Below are positions 19,926 through 28,727 of a stretch of 64,000 bases of DNA, one piece after another. The notes below the pieces were generated by a model that saw nothing but the letters and a program-made list of their open reading frames with translations, did not search any database and was not told where the DNA came from. This stretch comes from DAOMOP01 sp035444405 (GTDB lineage Bacteria > Pseudomonadota > Gammaproteobacteria > Burkholderiales > Rhodocyclaceae): positions 1-64,000 of the forward strand of contig DAOMOP010000001.1 in assembly GCA_035444405.1 (NCBI GenBank), read 5' to 3'. The translations under genes were made by a program, and so were the position numbers. Numbering within the stretch: position 1 is the stretch's first letter; each line of letters opens with the position of its first letter.

Positions 19926-21074
19926 CTACAGGCCCAGCCAGCGCGCGATGATCGTGCGCTGCATCTCGGAGGTGCCCGAGTAGATCGTGCTGCCGACCGC
20001 ATCGCGCAGCGCGCGCTCGACCTCGTACTCGACCATGTAGCCGTAGCCGCCGTGCACGTGCACGGCCTCGAGCGCGGTCTTCAGCAGCGACTCGCTGACG
20101 GCGAGCTTGGCGATCGCCGCATCGAGCGACGCGTTGCGCTGATGCTGCAGCCGCCACGCCGCGCGGTAGGTCAGCAGGCGCGCGGCCTCGAGCTGCACCT
20201 TCATGTCGGCGATCTTGTGCGCGACGGCCTGGAACTTGCCGATCGGCTGGCCGAACTGCTGGCGCGTGCGGGCGTAGGTGACCGACGTGTCGAGCAGCCG
20301 CTCCATCGTGCCGACGTGGCCCGCGACCAGCAGGCAGCGCTCCCAGTCCATTGCCGTCGCGAACACCGCCGCGCCGCCGCCGACCTGGCCGAGCACGGCC
20401 TCGCCGGGCACGTACATGTCGTCGAACACGAGCTCGCCGACCGGCGACGTGCGCAGGCCCAGCTTGTCGAACTTCTGGCCGGACGAGAAACCGGGCGTGC
20501 CGGCCTCGACGAAGAAGGCCGTCACGCCGCCGTGAAAGCCCTTGTCGGCATCGGTGACCGCGAACACGACCGCCACGTCGGCGACCGGTCCGTTGGAGAT
20601 GAAGGTCTTCGCGCCGTTGATGCGCCAGCCGCCGTCGCCGCGCACCGCGCGCGTGCGCATCGCGAACGAATCCGAACCCGAGCCCGCCTCGGTGATCGCG
20701 TGCGCGCCGACCAGCGTGCCGTCACACAGGCCGGGCAGGTAGCGCCGTTTCTGGGCCTCGCTGCCGTGCTGCCACAGCGGCACGACGCAGGCGAGCAGGT
20801 GCGCGCTGAGCGAGAACACCAGCCCGCCGTCGCGGCAGCCGTAGCCGAGCGCCTCGAGCACCAGCGCGCACGACAGCGCGTCGAGCCCGGTGCCGCCATA
20901 GTCCTCCGGCACCGGCAGCCCCTGGATGCCGATCCCCGCACACTCGCGCCACAGCTCGCGCGAGAACACCTGCTCGCGGTCGCGTTCGACGACGTGCGCG
21001 TTGAGCCGCGCCTGGGCGAAGCGGATCGTGCTCTCGCGCAGCAGCTTCTGCTCGTCGGTGAGCGCGAAGTCCAT
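19926..21074 (-). CDS. Acyl-CoA-dehydrogenase-like enzyme, likely aminoacyl-carrier-protein oxidase
   Basis: A 382-residue flavoprotein with the full acyl-CoA dehydrogenase fold. FAD-contact segments include AITEAGSGSD (126-135) and the RQQFGQPIGKFQ region. The usual catalytic Glu of IYEGTSE is replaced by S366 (IYSGTSE). A Glu is present instead at E245 (AMDWERCLL), the position of the base in isovaleryl-CoA dehydrogenase and in prolyl-carrier-protein dehydrogenases such as PltE, RedW and PigA. FSLSAHLLACVVPL also recalls that group. With the adenylating enzyme and carrier protein next door, oxidation of a carrier-bound amino acid is likely. The ATG at 21074 overlaps the ligase stop. Confidence 0.8.
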   Translation of the reverse strand: MDFALTDEQKLLRESTIRFAQARLNAHVVERDREQVFSRELWRECAGIGIQGLPVPEDYGGTGLDALSCALVLEALGYGCRDGGLVFSLSAHLLACVVPLWQHGSEAQKRRYLPGLCDGTLVGAHAITEAGSGSDSFAMRTRAVRGDGGWRINGAKTFISNGPVADVAVVFAVTDADKGFHGGVTAFFVEAGTPGFSSGQKFDKLGLRTSPVGELVFDDMYVPGEAVLGQVGGGAAVFATAMDWERCLLVAGHVGTMERLLDTSVTYARTRQQFGQPIGKFQAVAHKIADMKVQLEAARLLTYRAAWRLQHQRNASLDAAIAKLAVSESLLKTALEAVHVHGGYGYMVEYEVERALRDAVGSTIYSGTSEMQRTIIARWLGL

Positions 21075-22645
21075 CAGGCGAACTCCTTCAGGCGCTGGTA
21101 GTCGGTCTTGTCGGTCGAGGTGCGGGGCAGCGCATCGAGCCACGCGAACTGGTCCGGAATCATGTAGAGCGGCAGCTTCTCGGCGCAAAAGCGCTTCAGC
21201 TCGATCAGCGAGGCGCGCGTGCCGTCCTTGCTGCTCAGGAATGCGGTGATGCGCACGCCGGCGTCGGCGTCCGGCAGCGCGACGACCGCCGCCTCCTTGA
21301 TCAGCGGATGCTGGTACAGGCCCGCCTCGATCTCGCCGAGCTCGACGCGATAGCCGCGCCGCTTGACCATGCGGTCGCGTCGGCCGCGGTAGATGTAGTT
21401 GCCGTCGGACTCTTCGACGACGACGTCGCCGGTGCGGTACCAGCGCGTGCCGTCCGCATCGACGAGGAAGCCGCGCGCGGTCTGCTCGGGCAGCATCCAG
21501 TAGCCCTGCATCACGCCGCGCCCGGTGATGCACAGCTCGCCCTCGTCGCCGGCGGCCACCGGGTTGCCGTGCTCGTCGACGGCCTTGCCGCGCAGGTGCT
21601 CGCAGATGCGCCCGATCGGATACGGCGCGGTGCGCGCCTCGGGCACCGGCGGGACGACCTCGTAGTAGTTGCACACGTTGGTCTCGGTCGGTCCGTACAG
21701 ATTGAAGTAGCGCGGCGCCGGCAGCTGTGCGCACAGCGTGCGCAAGTGCTTGACCGGGAACACCTCGCCGGCGAACAGCACCAGCCGCAGCGACGAGCAG
21801 TCGTGTTCGGGCAGCTTGCCGAACTGCGCCATCAGGCTCAGGATCGACGGCGCCGAGTACCAGATCGTGATCTTCTCGTCCTGGATCAGGCGCGCCAGAT
21901 GCAGCGGGTCCTTGCCGCGGTCCTCGGCGATCAGCACCAGCGCGGCGCCGTGGCGGATCGCGAGGTGGATGTCGAGGATGGAGAGATCGAAATGGAACGG
22001 CGCGTGCGAGGACAAGCGGTCGTCGGGCCGCGGCGCGAACACGTCCGAGCACCACTCGACGAAGCTCACCGCGTTCTCGTGCGACAGCATCACGCCCTTG
22101 GGCTTGCCGGTCGAGCCGGACGTGTACAGGATGTACGCGAGGTCATCGGGGCCCGGCATGGCATCGTCGATCGCCGCGGCCGGCTGCCGGGCATCGGCCG
22201 CATCGAGCGCACGCGCGAGCCCGTGCCCGCCGCCGGTCTCGTCCACGACGAGCTGCGCCGGCACCGCCCCGCCCAGCGCCGCGATCTCGGCGGCCAGCCG
22301 CTCGGCGAAGCGCGCCTCGACCACGGCCGCGGCCACCGCGCAATTGTGCAGGATGTAGGCGTTGCGCGCGGGCGGCGCATCGGGGTCGACCGGCACGTAG
22401 GCCGCACCCGTCTTGAGGATGCCGAAGATCGCCGCGACGGTGTCGATGGACTTGCGCAGATAGAGGCCGACCCGGTCGCGCGGGCGCACGCCGAGCGCGG
22501 CGAGACGGTCGCGCACACGGTCGGACAAGGCGTCGAGCGCGCGGTAGTCGAGCGTGCCGCTGCCCGGCTCGACGACGGCCGGGCGCGATGGATGGCGCGC
22601 CGCCGATTCGCGCAGCGCACAATGCAGGGGGCTTGGGGCCGGCAT
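21074..22645 (-). CDS. Amino-acid adenylating enzyme (DltA / prolyl-PCP ligase type)
   Basis: 523 residues, a stand-alone adenylation domain. A3 phosphate loop YTSGSTGKPKG is at 174-184, the A4 region HAPFHFDLS at 214-222, A5 FNLYGPTETNVC at 314-325, and the C-terminal catalytic lysine lies in PRTSTDKTDY. Segments WYSAPSILSLMAQFG and FAGEVFPVKHLR recall PltF/PigI/RedM-type L-prolyl ligases and the D-alanine ligase DltA. It should activate an amino acid with ATP and load it on the carrier encoded five bases upstream. I cannot decide from motifs alone whether the substrate is proline, alanine or another amino acid. Confidence 0.85.
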   Translation of the reverse strand: MPAPSPLHCALRESAARHPSRPAVVEPGSGTLDYRALDALSDRVRDRLAALGVRPRDRVGLYLRKSIDTVAAIFGILKTGAAYVPVDPDAPPARNAYILHNCAVAAAVVEARFAERLAAEIAALGGAVPAQLVVDETGGGHGLARALDAADARQPAAAIDDAMPGPDDLAYILYTSGSTGKPKGVMLSHENAVSFVEWCSDVFAPRPDDRLSSHAPFHFDLSILDIHLAIRHGAALVLIAEDRGKDPLHLARLIQDEKITIWYSAPSILSLMAQFGKLPEHDCSSLRLVLFAGEVFPVKHLRTLCAQLPAPRYFNLYGPTETNVCNYYEVVPPVPEARTAPYPIGRICEHLRGKAVDEHGNPVAAGDEGELCITGRGVMQGYWMLPEQTARGFLVDADGTRWYRTGDVVVEESDGNYIYRGRRDRMVKRRGYRVELGEIEAGLYQHPLIKEAAVVALPDADAGVRITAFLSSKDGTRASLIELKRFCAEKLPLYMIPDQFAWLDALPRTSTDKTDYQRLKEFA

Positions 22646-22649
22646 CGCG

Positions 22650-22907
22650 TCACCTCGCCTTCGAGGCCAGCAGCGCCGCGATGTCGTGCACCGTGTCGAG
22701 GTGCTCCTTGTCCGCCTCGTGCGCCTCGAGCACGATGCCGAAGCGCTCCTCGAAGTACAACACCATCTTCAGCGTCGCGATCGAGTCGAGAATGCCGCCG
22801 CTGATCAGCGGCAGATCGTCGGTGAGGTTGTCCGGGTTCTCGCCGGGCAGGAACTCGTTGAGGATGTAGTCCTTGACCGCCTGGCGATAGTCGATGCCTG
22901 TTTCCAC
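22650..22907 (-). CDS. Acyl/peptidyl carrier protein
   Basis: An 85-residue four-helix carrier protein starting at GTG 22907 with a GGGGAGG ribosome site four bases upstream. The phosphopantetheine attachment serine is S42 in the GGILDSIATLK motif. Its position between the MBOAT gene and the adenylating-enzyme gene parallels dltC in the dlt operon and pltL/pigG in pyrrole pathways. It probably shuttles the aminoacyl group from ligase to dehydrogenase and then to the membrane acyltransferase. Confidence 0.88.
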   Translation of the reverse strand: METGIDYRQAVKDYILNEFLPGENPDNLTDDLPLISGGILDSIATLKMVLYFEERFGIVLEAHEADKEHLDTVHDIAALLASKAR

Positions 22908-22938
22908 GCTGCCTCCCCTGTTGCGATGATGGCCGTGC

Positions 22939-25473
22939 TCAGTGCCGGGCCGACCGGAAGATCTCGTCGCGCCGCGCCGCGAGCTCGCCGAACAGCCGCT
23001 CGGCGATCAGGCGGTGGCCGACCGCGTTCGGATGCTCGTCCCATTCGGCCAGGCGAATCGTCTCGATGGCCGTGCCGCGATAGACGTCGTCGAGATCGAT
23101 CGTCACGAATCCGGCCGCCTGCGCGAGGGCAATCGTCTCGGCGGTCTCGTCCTGCCAGCGCCCCTCGCGCACCTGCGGCAGGAAAATCCACACCGCAGTC
23201 ATGCCGCGTGAATGAGCCTGCGCGGCGATGTGCCGATAGACGAACGCCAGCAGCTCCCGGCCGTGGGGCGTGAGGCGTTGCCGCGCGGCCGCCTCGTCCA
23301 TGCCGCTCGTGATGCCGGCCTGCTCCAGCAGCGCGCGCAGTTCGGGCCACGGTACCTCGATGCGCTTGCCGACCACCTCGGCGAGATAGGCCACCGCACG
23401 CGAGATCTCCCGTCCGGTGGCGACGTAATGGATCGCATCGGGCTGGAACCCGAACGCCTTGTCGAGCGCGACCAGTTGCTGCGGCGGCTGGTAGCCCGGC
23501 ACCGCGAGATTGAGGAGTTCGAAGCGCTCGAACGCCCTGCCGCCCCACTCAGCGTTCAGCCGCTCCTCGACGAGCGCCTCGAAGGTCTCCCCGTCGCCGA
23601 CGCCCCAGCCCATCACCGACGAGGCGCCCAGCACCGCGGCACGATAAGTGCCGGGGGCCGGAATCTCGTCGTAATCCTGGTCGCGCATGCCGTGGCGGTT
23701 GATCGTGATGGTGCCGAAGGTCGTCGTGCGCACGAACGACGGCAACAGCTCGGTCTGCACGAACCCGCCGGTGAAGGCCTTCAGGTTGGCGTGATCGACG
23801 TCGAGCCAGTTCTTCGGCTTGTTCATGTAGACCTCCCAGAGCTGGGAGTTGAAGCGGTCCACCGACAGCAGGCTCTCGTAATAGCCGCGCTCGAGGCGGG
23901 CGGTGTCGACGCGGCTCAACTGGCCGGAGCGCAGCGAATGCACGAAGGTGCCGACCTCGCGCCCGAACTGCGAGTGCACCCCCTCGATGCTGATCGCGAT
24001 CAACAGCGTCAGCGACGCGAGCGTCGCGAGCCGGCCGCGCTGCCAGGCCCGCTCGCTCTGCGCCGAGGCGCGCACGTTGCGCACCGAGTCGCCGGGAATG
24101 CTGCCGACGGCGATCACCGCGAGGATGATGGCCGGCCACAGCAGCACCTCGAGCGTGTACTGCCCGCCGAGCGCCGACCACATCGCCGACCACGATTCGA
24201 GCGACTCGGCGGTCCAGAACGACCACAGCACGCAGATGAACCAGAAGGTCGCGTAGGTCTTCGCCACGCGCCGCGCGGTGTCGCGCCAGGTCACGACCGG
24301 CGTGCCGAGGCTGCGCGCGCGCCCGTGCTTCATTTCGTACAGCGAGTTCACCACCACCAGCAGCCCGAGGATGGTCCAGAACAGGATGTCCTGCACGACG
24401 AACAGCACCGTGCCGCGCAGCCAGAACCACTGGTACGCATGCAAAAACCACGTCATGATGAAAACATAGAGCGTGGCGACCACCAGCGCCTTCTCCGTCC
24501 CCAGCTTGCGCAGCTTGAACACCGCCGGGTAGTAGAAGACCTTCTGCATGAACTCCTTCCAGTAGATGTTGATGCGGCGCCAGAAGTCGGTGAAGCTCGA
24601 CGCGAGCAGGAAGCGGTTGTGCGTCTCGGGCAGGCGGAAGCCGAACAGGCACAGCAAGCCGATGATGAGATGGAAGAGGCCCGAGACGCGCAGGTAGAGC
24701 AGGAAGTTCGAGACGAGATACTGCGTCAGCTGGGCTGGCTCGCCGACCTCGTGCGGCGCGAGCGTCAGGTAGTAGTAGACGACGCGGTACAGGATCAGGT
24801 GGATGACGCCGCGCACCATCCACTCGATGCCGGTCTGGTAGATGCGGTACGCATCGTCGTCGTAGTAGTTGCGCCGGAAGGTCTTGTAGTCGACGACCGG
24901 AAAGAGCGGAAAGCACGCGTTGGGCAGCATGAAGAAGTACGCGAGCGACTGCGTCGGCGTGCCGGCCGACTTTTCGTGGCGCAGGTCGTAGTAGTAGATG
25001 ATGAGCCGGAACATGAACATCGCGCCGAGGATCGGCCAGATCGCGTCCGACCACGGGAACGGCAGATGGCCAGCCCGCTGCAGGCCGAGCACGCCGGCCG
25101 CGCCGAGCAGGAGCGCGGTGCGCCAGCCGAACGCGATCGGCACGTGGCAGATACCGATCAGCAGCAGGCCGATGGCGACCAGCCACGCGGCGTTCTCGAA
25201 GCCCATCACGACGCCGATGCCGGCGAAGCTCAGCAGCACGAAGAACGGCAGCCGCATGCGCAGTGGCAGCCACGCGTGCACCGCGAAGCCGGCGAACGCG
25301 AGCATCGCCAGGCGCAGGAACGCCGCCGATTCGATCTGGAACTGTCGCAGCAGGAGGAGCAGGAGCCCGAGCTGGGCAAGCACGAGGAGATAATCGACGA
25401 GGCCGATCCGGCCTTCCTGAACGTCATCGCCGACGCTCTGGCCGGACAAACGGGCTACGGCTGTCACACTCAT
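22939..25473 (-). CDS. MBOAT O-acyltransferase fused to an SGNH-like domain
   Basis: 844 residues. The first about 460 residues form a polytopic MBOAT membrane domain with the conserved histidine at H345 (WFLHAYQWFWLRG) and an upstream FTDFWRRINIYWKEFM segment typical of the family. After a last membrane helix (about residues 490-510) comes a periplasmic domain with SGNH/GDSL features: GASSVMGWGVGDGETF near residue 615 (nucleophile Ser region), a NLAVPGYQPPQQLVALD segment, and DEHPNAVGH near residue 811 holding the Asp-His pair. MBOATs transfer acyl groups from a carrier across the membrane to sugars or polymers. First gene of the operon, with GGGAGGTGCG just before its ATG. Confidence 0.85.
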   Translation of the reverse strand: MSVTAVARLSGQSVGDDVQEGRIGLVDYLLVLAQLGLLLLLLRQFQIESAAFLRLAMLAFAGFAVHAWLPLRMRLPFFVLLSFAGIGVVMGFENAAWLVAIGLLLIGICHVPIAFGWRTALLLGAAGVLGLQRAGHLPFPWSDAIWPILGAMFMFRLIIYYYDLRHEKSAGTPTQSLAYFFMLPNACFPLFPVVDYKTFRRNYYDDDAYRIYQTGIEWMVRGVIHLILYRVVYYYLTLAPHEVGEPAQLTQYLVSNFLLYLRVSGLFHLIIGLLCLFGFRLPETHNRFLLASSFTDFWRRINIYWKEFMQKVFYYPAVFKLRKLGTEKALVVATLYVFIMTWFLHAYQWFWLRGTVLFVVQDILFWTILGLLVVVNSLYEMKHGRARSLGTPVVTWRDTARRVAKTYATFWFICVLWSFWTAESLESWSAMWSALGGQYTLEVLLWPAIILAVIAVGSIPGDSVRNVRASAQSERAWQRGRLATLASLTLLIAISIEGVHSQFGREVGTFVHSLRSGQLSRVDTARLERGYYESLLSVDRFNSQLWEVYMNKPKNWLDVDHANLKAFTGGFVQTELLPSFVRTTTFGTITINRHGMRDQDYDEIPAPGTYRAAVLGASSVMGWGVGDGETFEALVEERLNAEWGGRAFERFELLNLAVPGYQPPQQLVALDKAFGFQPDAIHYVATGREISRAVAYLAEVVGKRIEVPWPELRALLEQAGITSGMDEAAARQRLTPHGRELLAFVYRHIAAQAHSRGMTAVWIFLPQVREGRWQDETAETIALAQAAGFVTIDLDDVYRGTAIETIRLAEWDEHPNAVGHRLIAERLFGELAARRDEIFRSARH

Positions 25474-25667
25474 CGCACCTCCCTGCCGAGTCGTGTGGGA
25501 TCCGAACGGTATTGCCCCGACGCGCCGCCCAGGGCCGGCGCGATGTATTCATTCTAGGAGCGGGACCACGCAAAACTCAAGACGCGTTTCGCCGCTCCGA
25601 TGCCAGCCAGATGAAGCCGGCGCGCGGCCGCACGCGCACCGCCACGGCGCGCCGCGCCCGCACCGGT

Positions 25668-27594
25668 CTAGGGCGCATGCAGGAAGCCGCCCTGCTCGAG
25701 CAGCGCGACGATCTGCTCGACCGCCTCCTCGGGCGCATGCAGCGCGGCATCGACGCGCAGCTCCGGTTCCTCGGGGCGCTCGTACGGCGAGTCGATGCCG
25801 GTGAAGTTCTTCAGCTCGCCGCGCCGCGCCTTGCGGTACAAACCCTTGACGTCGCGCTGCTCGGCGATCTCGAGCGGCGTGTCGACGAAGATCTCGATGA
25901 ACTCGCCGGGCTCGAGCAGGCTGCGCGCCATGCGGCGCTCGGAGACGAACGGCGAGATGAACGCGGTCATCACGATCAGCCCGGCATCGACCATCAGCTT
26001 CGCCACCTCGGCGACGCGCCGGATGTTCTCGACACGGTCGGCGTCGGTGAAGCCGAGATCCTTGTTCAGGCCGTGGCGCACGTTGTCGCCGTCGAGCAGA
26101 TAGGTGTGCTTGCCCATCGCACGCAATCGCTTCTCGACGAGGTTCGCGATCGTCGACTTGCCCGCCCCCGACAGGCCGGTGAACCACAGCACGCACGGCT
26201 TCTGGCCCTTGATCGCGGCCCGCGCGGCCTTGTCGACGTCGACCGGCTGCAGGTGGATGTTGTGCGCACGGCGCAGCGCGAAGTGCAGCATGCCGGCGCC
26301 GACGGTGTGGTTCGAGAGGCGGTCGATCAGGATGAAGCCGCCCATGTCGCGGTTCTCGGCATACGCGTCGAACGCGATCTGCCGGTCGACGCTGATGTTG
26401 CACACGCCGATCGCGTTGAGCTCGAGCTTCTTCGCGGCGATGTGCTCGAGGGTATTCACATTGACCTGGTACTTGATGTCGGTGACCGTCACCGTCACCG
26501 TCTTGGCGCCGATCTTGAGCAGATACGGACGGCCGGCCAGCATCGGCTCGTCGTGCATCCACACGATCGTGCATTCGAACTGATCGGCGGTGCCGGCCGG
26601 CGCCTCGGCGGCCGAGATCACGTCGCCGCGCGAGATGTCGATCTCGTCGGCAAGCGTCAGCGTCACCGACTGGCCGACCACCGCTCGCGGCAGATCGCCT
26701 TCGTGCGTGACGATGCGCGCCACGCGGCTTTCCCTGCCCGAAGGCTGCACGCGCACACGGTCGCCGACCTGCACGACGCCACCGGCGATGGTGCCGGCGA
26801 AGCCGCGGAAGTCGTGATTGGGCCGATTCACCCACTGCACCGGCAGGCGGAACGGCGCGCGCTGCAGACGCGTCTCGTCGATCTCGACCGTCTCGAGATA
26901 GCCCATCAGCGTCGTGCCGTGATACCACGGCATATGCTCGCTCGGCGCGACGNNNNNNNNNNNNNNNNNNNNNNNNNNNNNNNNNGATGAAGGTGATCTC
27001 GTCGACACCGAGCTGCCGGGCGAAGCGGCGGTAATCCTCGACGATGTCCAGATACACGTGCTCGGCATAGCCGACGAGATCCATCTTGTTGATCGCGACG
27101 ACGAGCTCGCGGATGCCCAGCAGCGACACCAGATAGCTGTGGCGGCGCGTCTGCGTCAGCACGCCGCGGCGCGCATCGACCATCAGGATCGCCGCATCGG
27201 CGGTCGAGGCGCCGGTGACCATGTTGCGCGTGTACTGCTCGTGGCCGGGGGTGTCGGCGACGATGAACTTGCGCCGTTCGGTCGAGAAGAAGCGGTACGC
27301 GACGTCGATCGTGATGCCCTGCTCGCGCTCGGCCGCGAGCCCGTCGACGAGCAGCGCGAAATCGATCTCGTCGCCCTGCGTGCCCCACCGCTTCGAGTCG
27401 GCCTCGACCGCGGCGAGCTGGTCCTCGAACAGCAGCCTGGCCTCGTAGAGCAGGCGCCCGATCAGCGTGCTCTTGCCGTCGTCGACGCTGCCGCAGGTGA
27501 TGAAGCGCAGCAGGCTCTTGCGTTCGTGACGGCCGAGATAGTGCTCGATGTCACTGGCGATGAGGTCGCGATCCTGGAAGTCGAGTTCGGCCAT
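25668..27594 (-). CDS. cysNC: Bifunctional sulfate adenylyltransferase subunit 1 / adenylylsulfate kinase CysNC
   Basis: The CysN GTPase part starts [20 protein letters not shown] with G1 [19 protein letters not shown] and NKMD motifs. The CysN beta-domains and then a CysC APS-kinase domain ([37 protein letters not shown]) follow after the assembly gap. CysN with CysD makes APS; CysC phosphorylates it to PAPS, the sulfate donor. A 33-base N run at 26953-26985 interrupts the region between ITFI and [10 protein letters not shown] and shifts the frame by one, an artefact of the unknown gap length. Both halves are otherwise intact, so the gene is called as one CDS and not a pseudogene. The ATG overlaps the cysD stop (ATGA). 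Confidence 0.9.
26953..26985. other. Assembly gap (33 N) inside cysNC
   Basis: Thirty-three undetermined bases. Together with one flanking base they leave 34 positions between the codons for ITFI and VAPSEH, which is not a multiple of three. The family normally has about ten to eleven residues (P-S-A-L-x-G-D-N type) here, so the true gap is probably about 29-32 bases. Confidence 0.95.
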
Positions 27595-28568
27595 CAGAAG
27601 TAGCCCTCCTGCTTCTTCTTCTCCATCGACGCGGCTGCATCGTGGTCGATGACCCGCCCCTGGCGCTCGGAGGTGCGCGCGAGCAGCATCTCCTGGATGA
27701 TCAAGGGCAGCGTGTCGGCTTGCGACTCGATCGCGCCGGTGAGCGGATAGCAGCCCAGCGTGCGAAAACGCACCCGGCGCATCGCCGGCACTTCACCGGC
27801 CTTGAGCGGCATGCGTTCGTCGTCGACCATGATCAGCGTGCCGTCGCGCTCGACCACCGGGCGCTCGGCGGCGAAGTACAACGGCACGATCGGAATGCGC
27901 TCGAGGTGGATGTACTGCCAGATGTCGAGCTCGGTCCAGTTCGACAGCGGAAACACGCGGATCGACTCGCCCTTGTGCTTCCTGGCGTTGTAGAGCTTCC
28001 ACAGCTCGGGACGCTGGTTCTTCGGGTCCCAGCGGTGCTGCGCGGTGCGAAACGAGAAGATGCGCTCCTTCGCGCGGGATTTCTCCTCGTCGCGGCGTGC
28101 GCCGCCGAACGCGACGTCGAAGCGGTGCTTGTCGAGCGCCTGCTTGAGCGCCTCGGTCTTCATGATGTCGGTATGGATCGCCGAGCCGTGCGTGAACGGG
28201 TTGATGCCGCGTGCGACGCCGTCCATGTTCATGTGCACGAGCAGCCGCAGGCCGAGCTCCTGCGTCATGCGGTCGCGAAAGCGGTACATGTCGCGAAACT
28301 TCCAGCCGGTGTCGACGTGCAGCAGTGGAAACGGCGGCGTGCCGGGATAGAACGCCTTCATCGCCAGGTGCAGCATCACCGCGCTGTCCTTGCCGATCGA
28401 GTACAGCATGACCGGGTTGTCGGCCTCGGCCACCACCTCGCGCAGGATGTGAATGCTCTCGGCCTCGAGACGCTGCAGGTGGGTGAGGGCAGCGGCGCCG
28501 GTATCCGTGGCGCCCGGCTGCGTACCGGTCGTGCAATCGTCTCCAAGACCCAGATCCGGATGACTCAT
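27594..28568 (-). CDS. cysD: Sulfate adenylyltransferase subunit 2 CysD
   Basis: 324 residues. The PP-loop [19 protein letters not shown] and the segments [29 protein letters not shown] and [15 protein letters not shown] mark the PAPS-reductase-fold catalytic subunit of ATP sulfurylase. It forms APS with CysN. An extension of roughly 25 residues precedes the conserved [18 protein letters not shown] start, which is longer than usual. Its stop overlaps the cysNC start. It diverges from cysQ across about 160 bases. It lacks cysH/cysI partners in the window, so the local output is PAPS and not cysteine. Confidence 0.95.
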   Translation of the reverse strand: MSHPDLGLGDDCTTGTQPGATDTGAAALTHLQRLEAESIHILREVVAEADNPVMLYSIGKDSAVMLHLAMKAFYPGTPPFPLLHVDTGWKFRDMYRFRDRMTQELGLRLLVHMNMDGVARGINPFTHGSAIHTDIMKTEALKQALDKHRFDVAFGGARRDEEKSRAKERIFSFRTAQHRWDPKNQRPELWKLYNARKHKGESIRVFPLSNWTELDIWQYIHLERIPIVPLYFAAERPVVERDGTLIMVDDERMPLKAGEVPAMRRVRFRTLGCYPLTGAIESQADTLPLIIQEMLLARTSERQGRVIDHDAAASMEKKKQEGYF

Positions 28569-28659
28569 AGCGCCCTCCCCCGCGTGGTTGGCCTGACCGC
28601 CTGCCCGCTTGCGTCTCCGGACCGTGTCGGCACCTCATGCCCGGCGCACGCCTCGTGCC

Positions 28660-28691
28660 ATGACATGATTCTCGGAACGCACGCACATAAT
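28660..28691 (+). promoter_or_regulatory. Possible promoter for cysQ
   Basis: ATGACA (28660-28665) and CATAAT (28686-28691) resemble -35 and -10 boxes but are 20 bases apart, longer than optimal. They lie in the divergent cysD/cysQ gap. If used, transcription would begin near 28697, which argues against the ATG at 28701 as the cysQ start. Confidence 0.25.
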
Positions 28692-28727
28692 AGTGCCAAA
28701 ATGTCGACGCCGATTGTCCACCGGAGC

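Noticed and set aside
18621..21101. 826-codon plus-strand frame opposite the PP-loop and dehydrogenase genes
   Set aside because: Runs antisense across two well-supported genes and shows no recognisable motif.
25549..27594. Reading the frame straight through the cysNC gap as a 681-residue protein
   Set aside because: After the N run this frame turns into Arg-rich nonsense, while conserved CysN/CysC continues in another frame; the gap length is wrong, not the gene.
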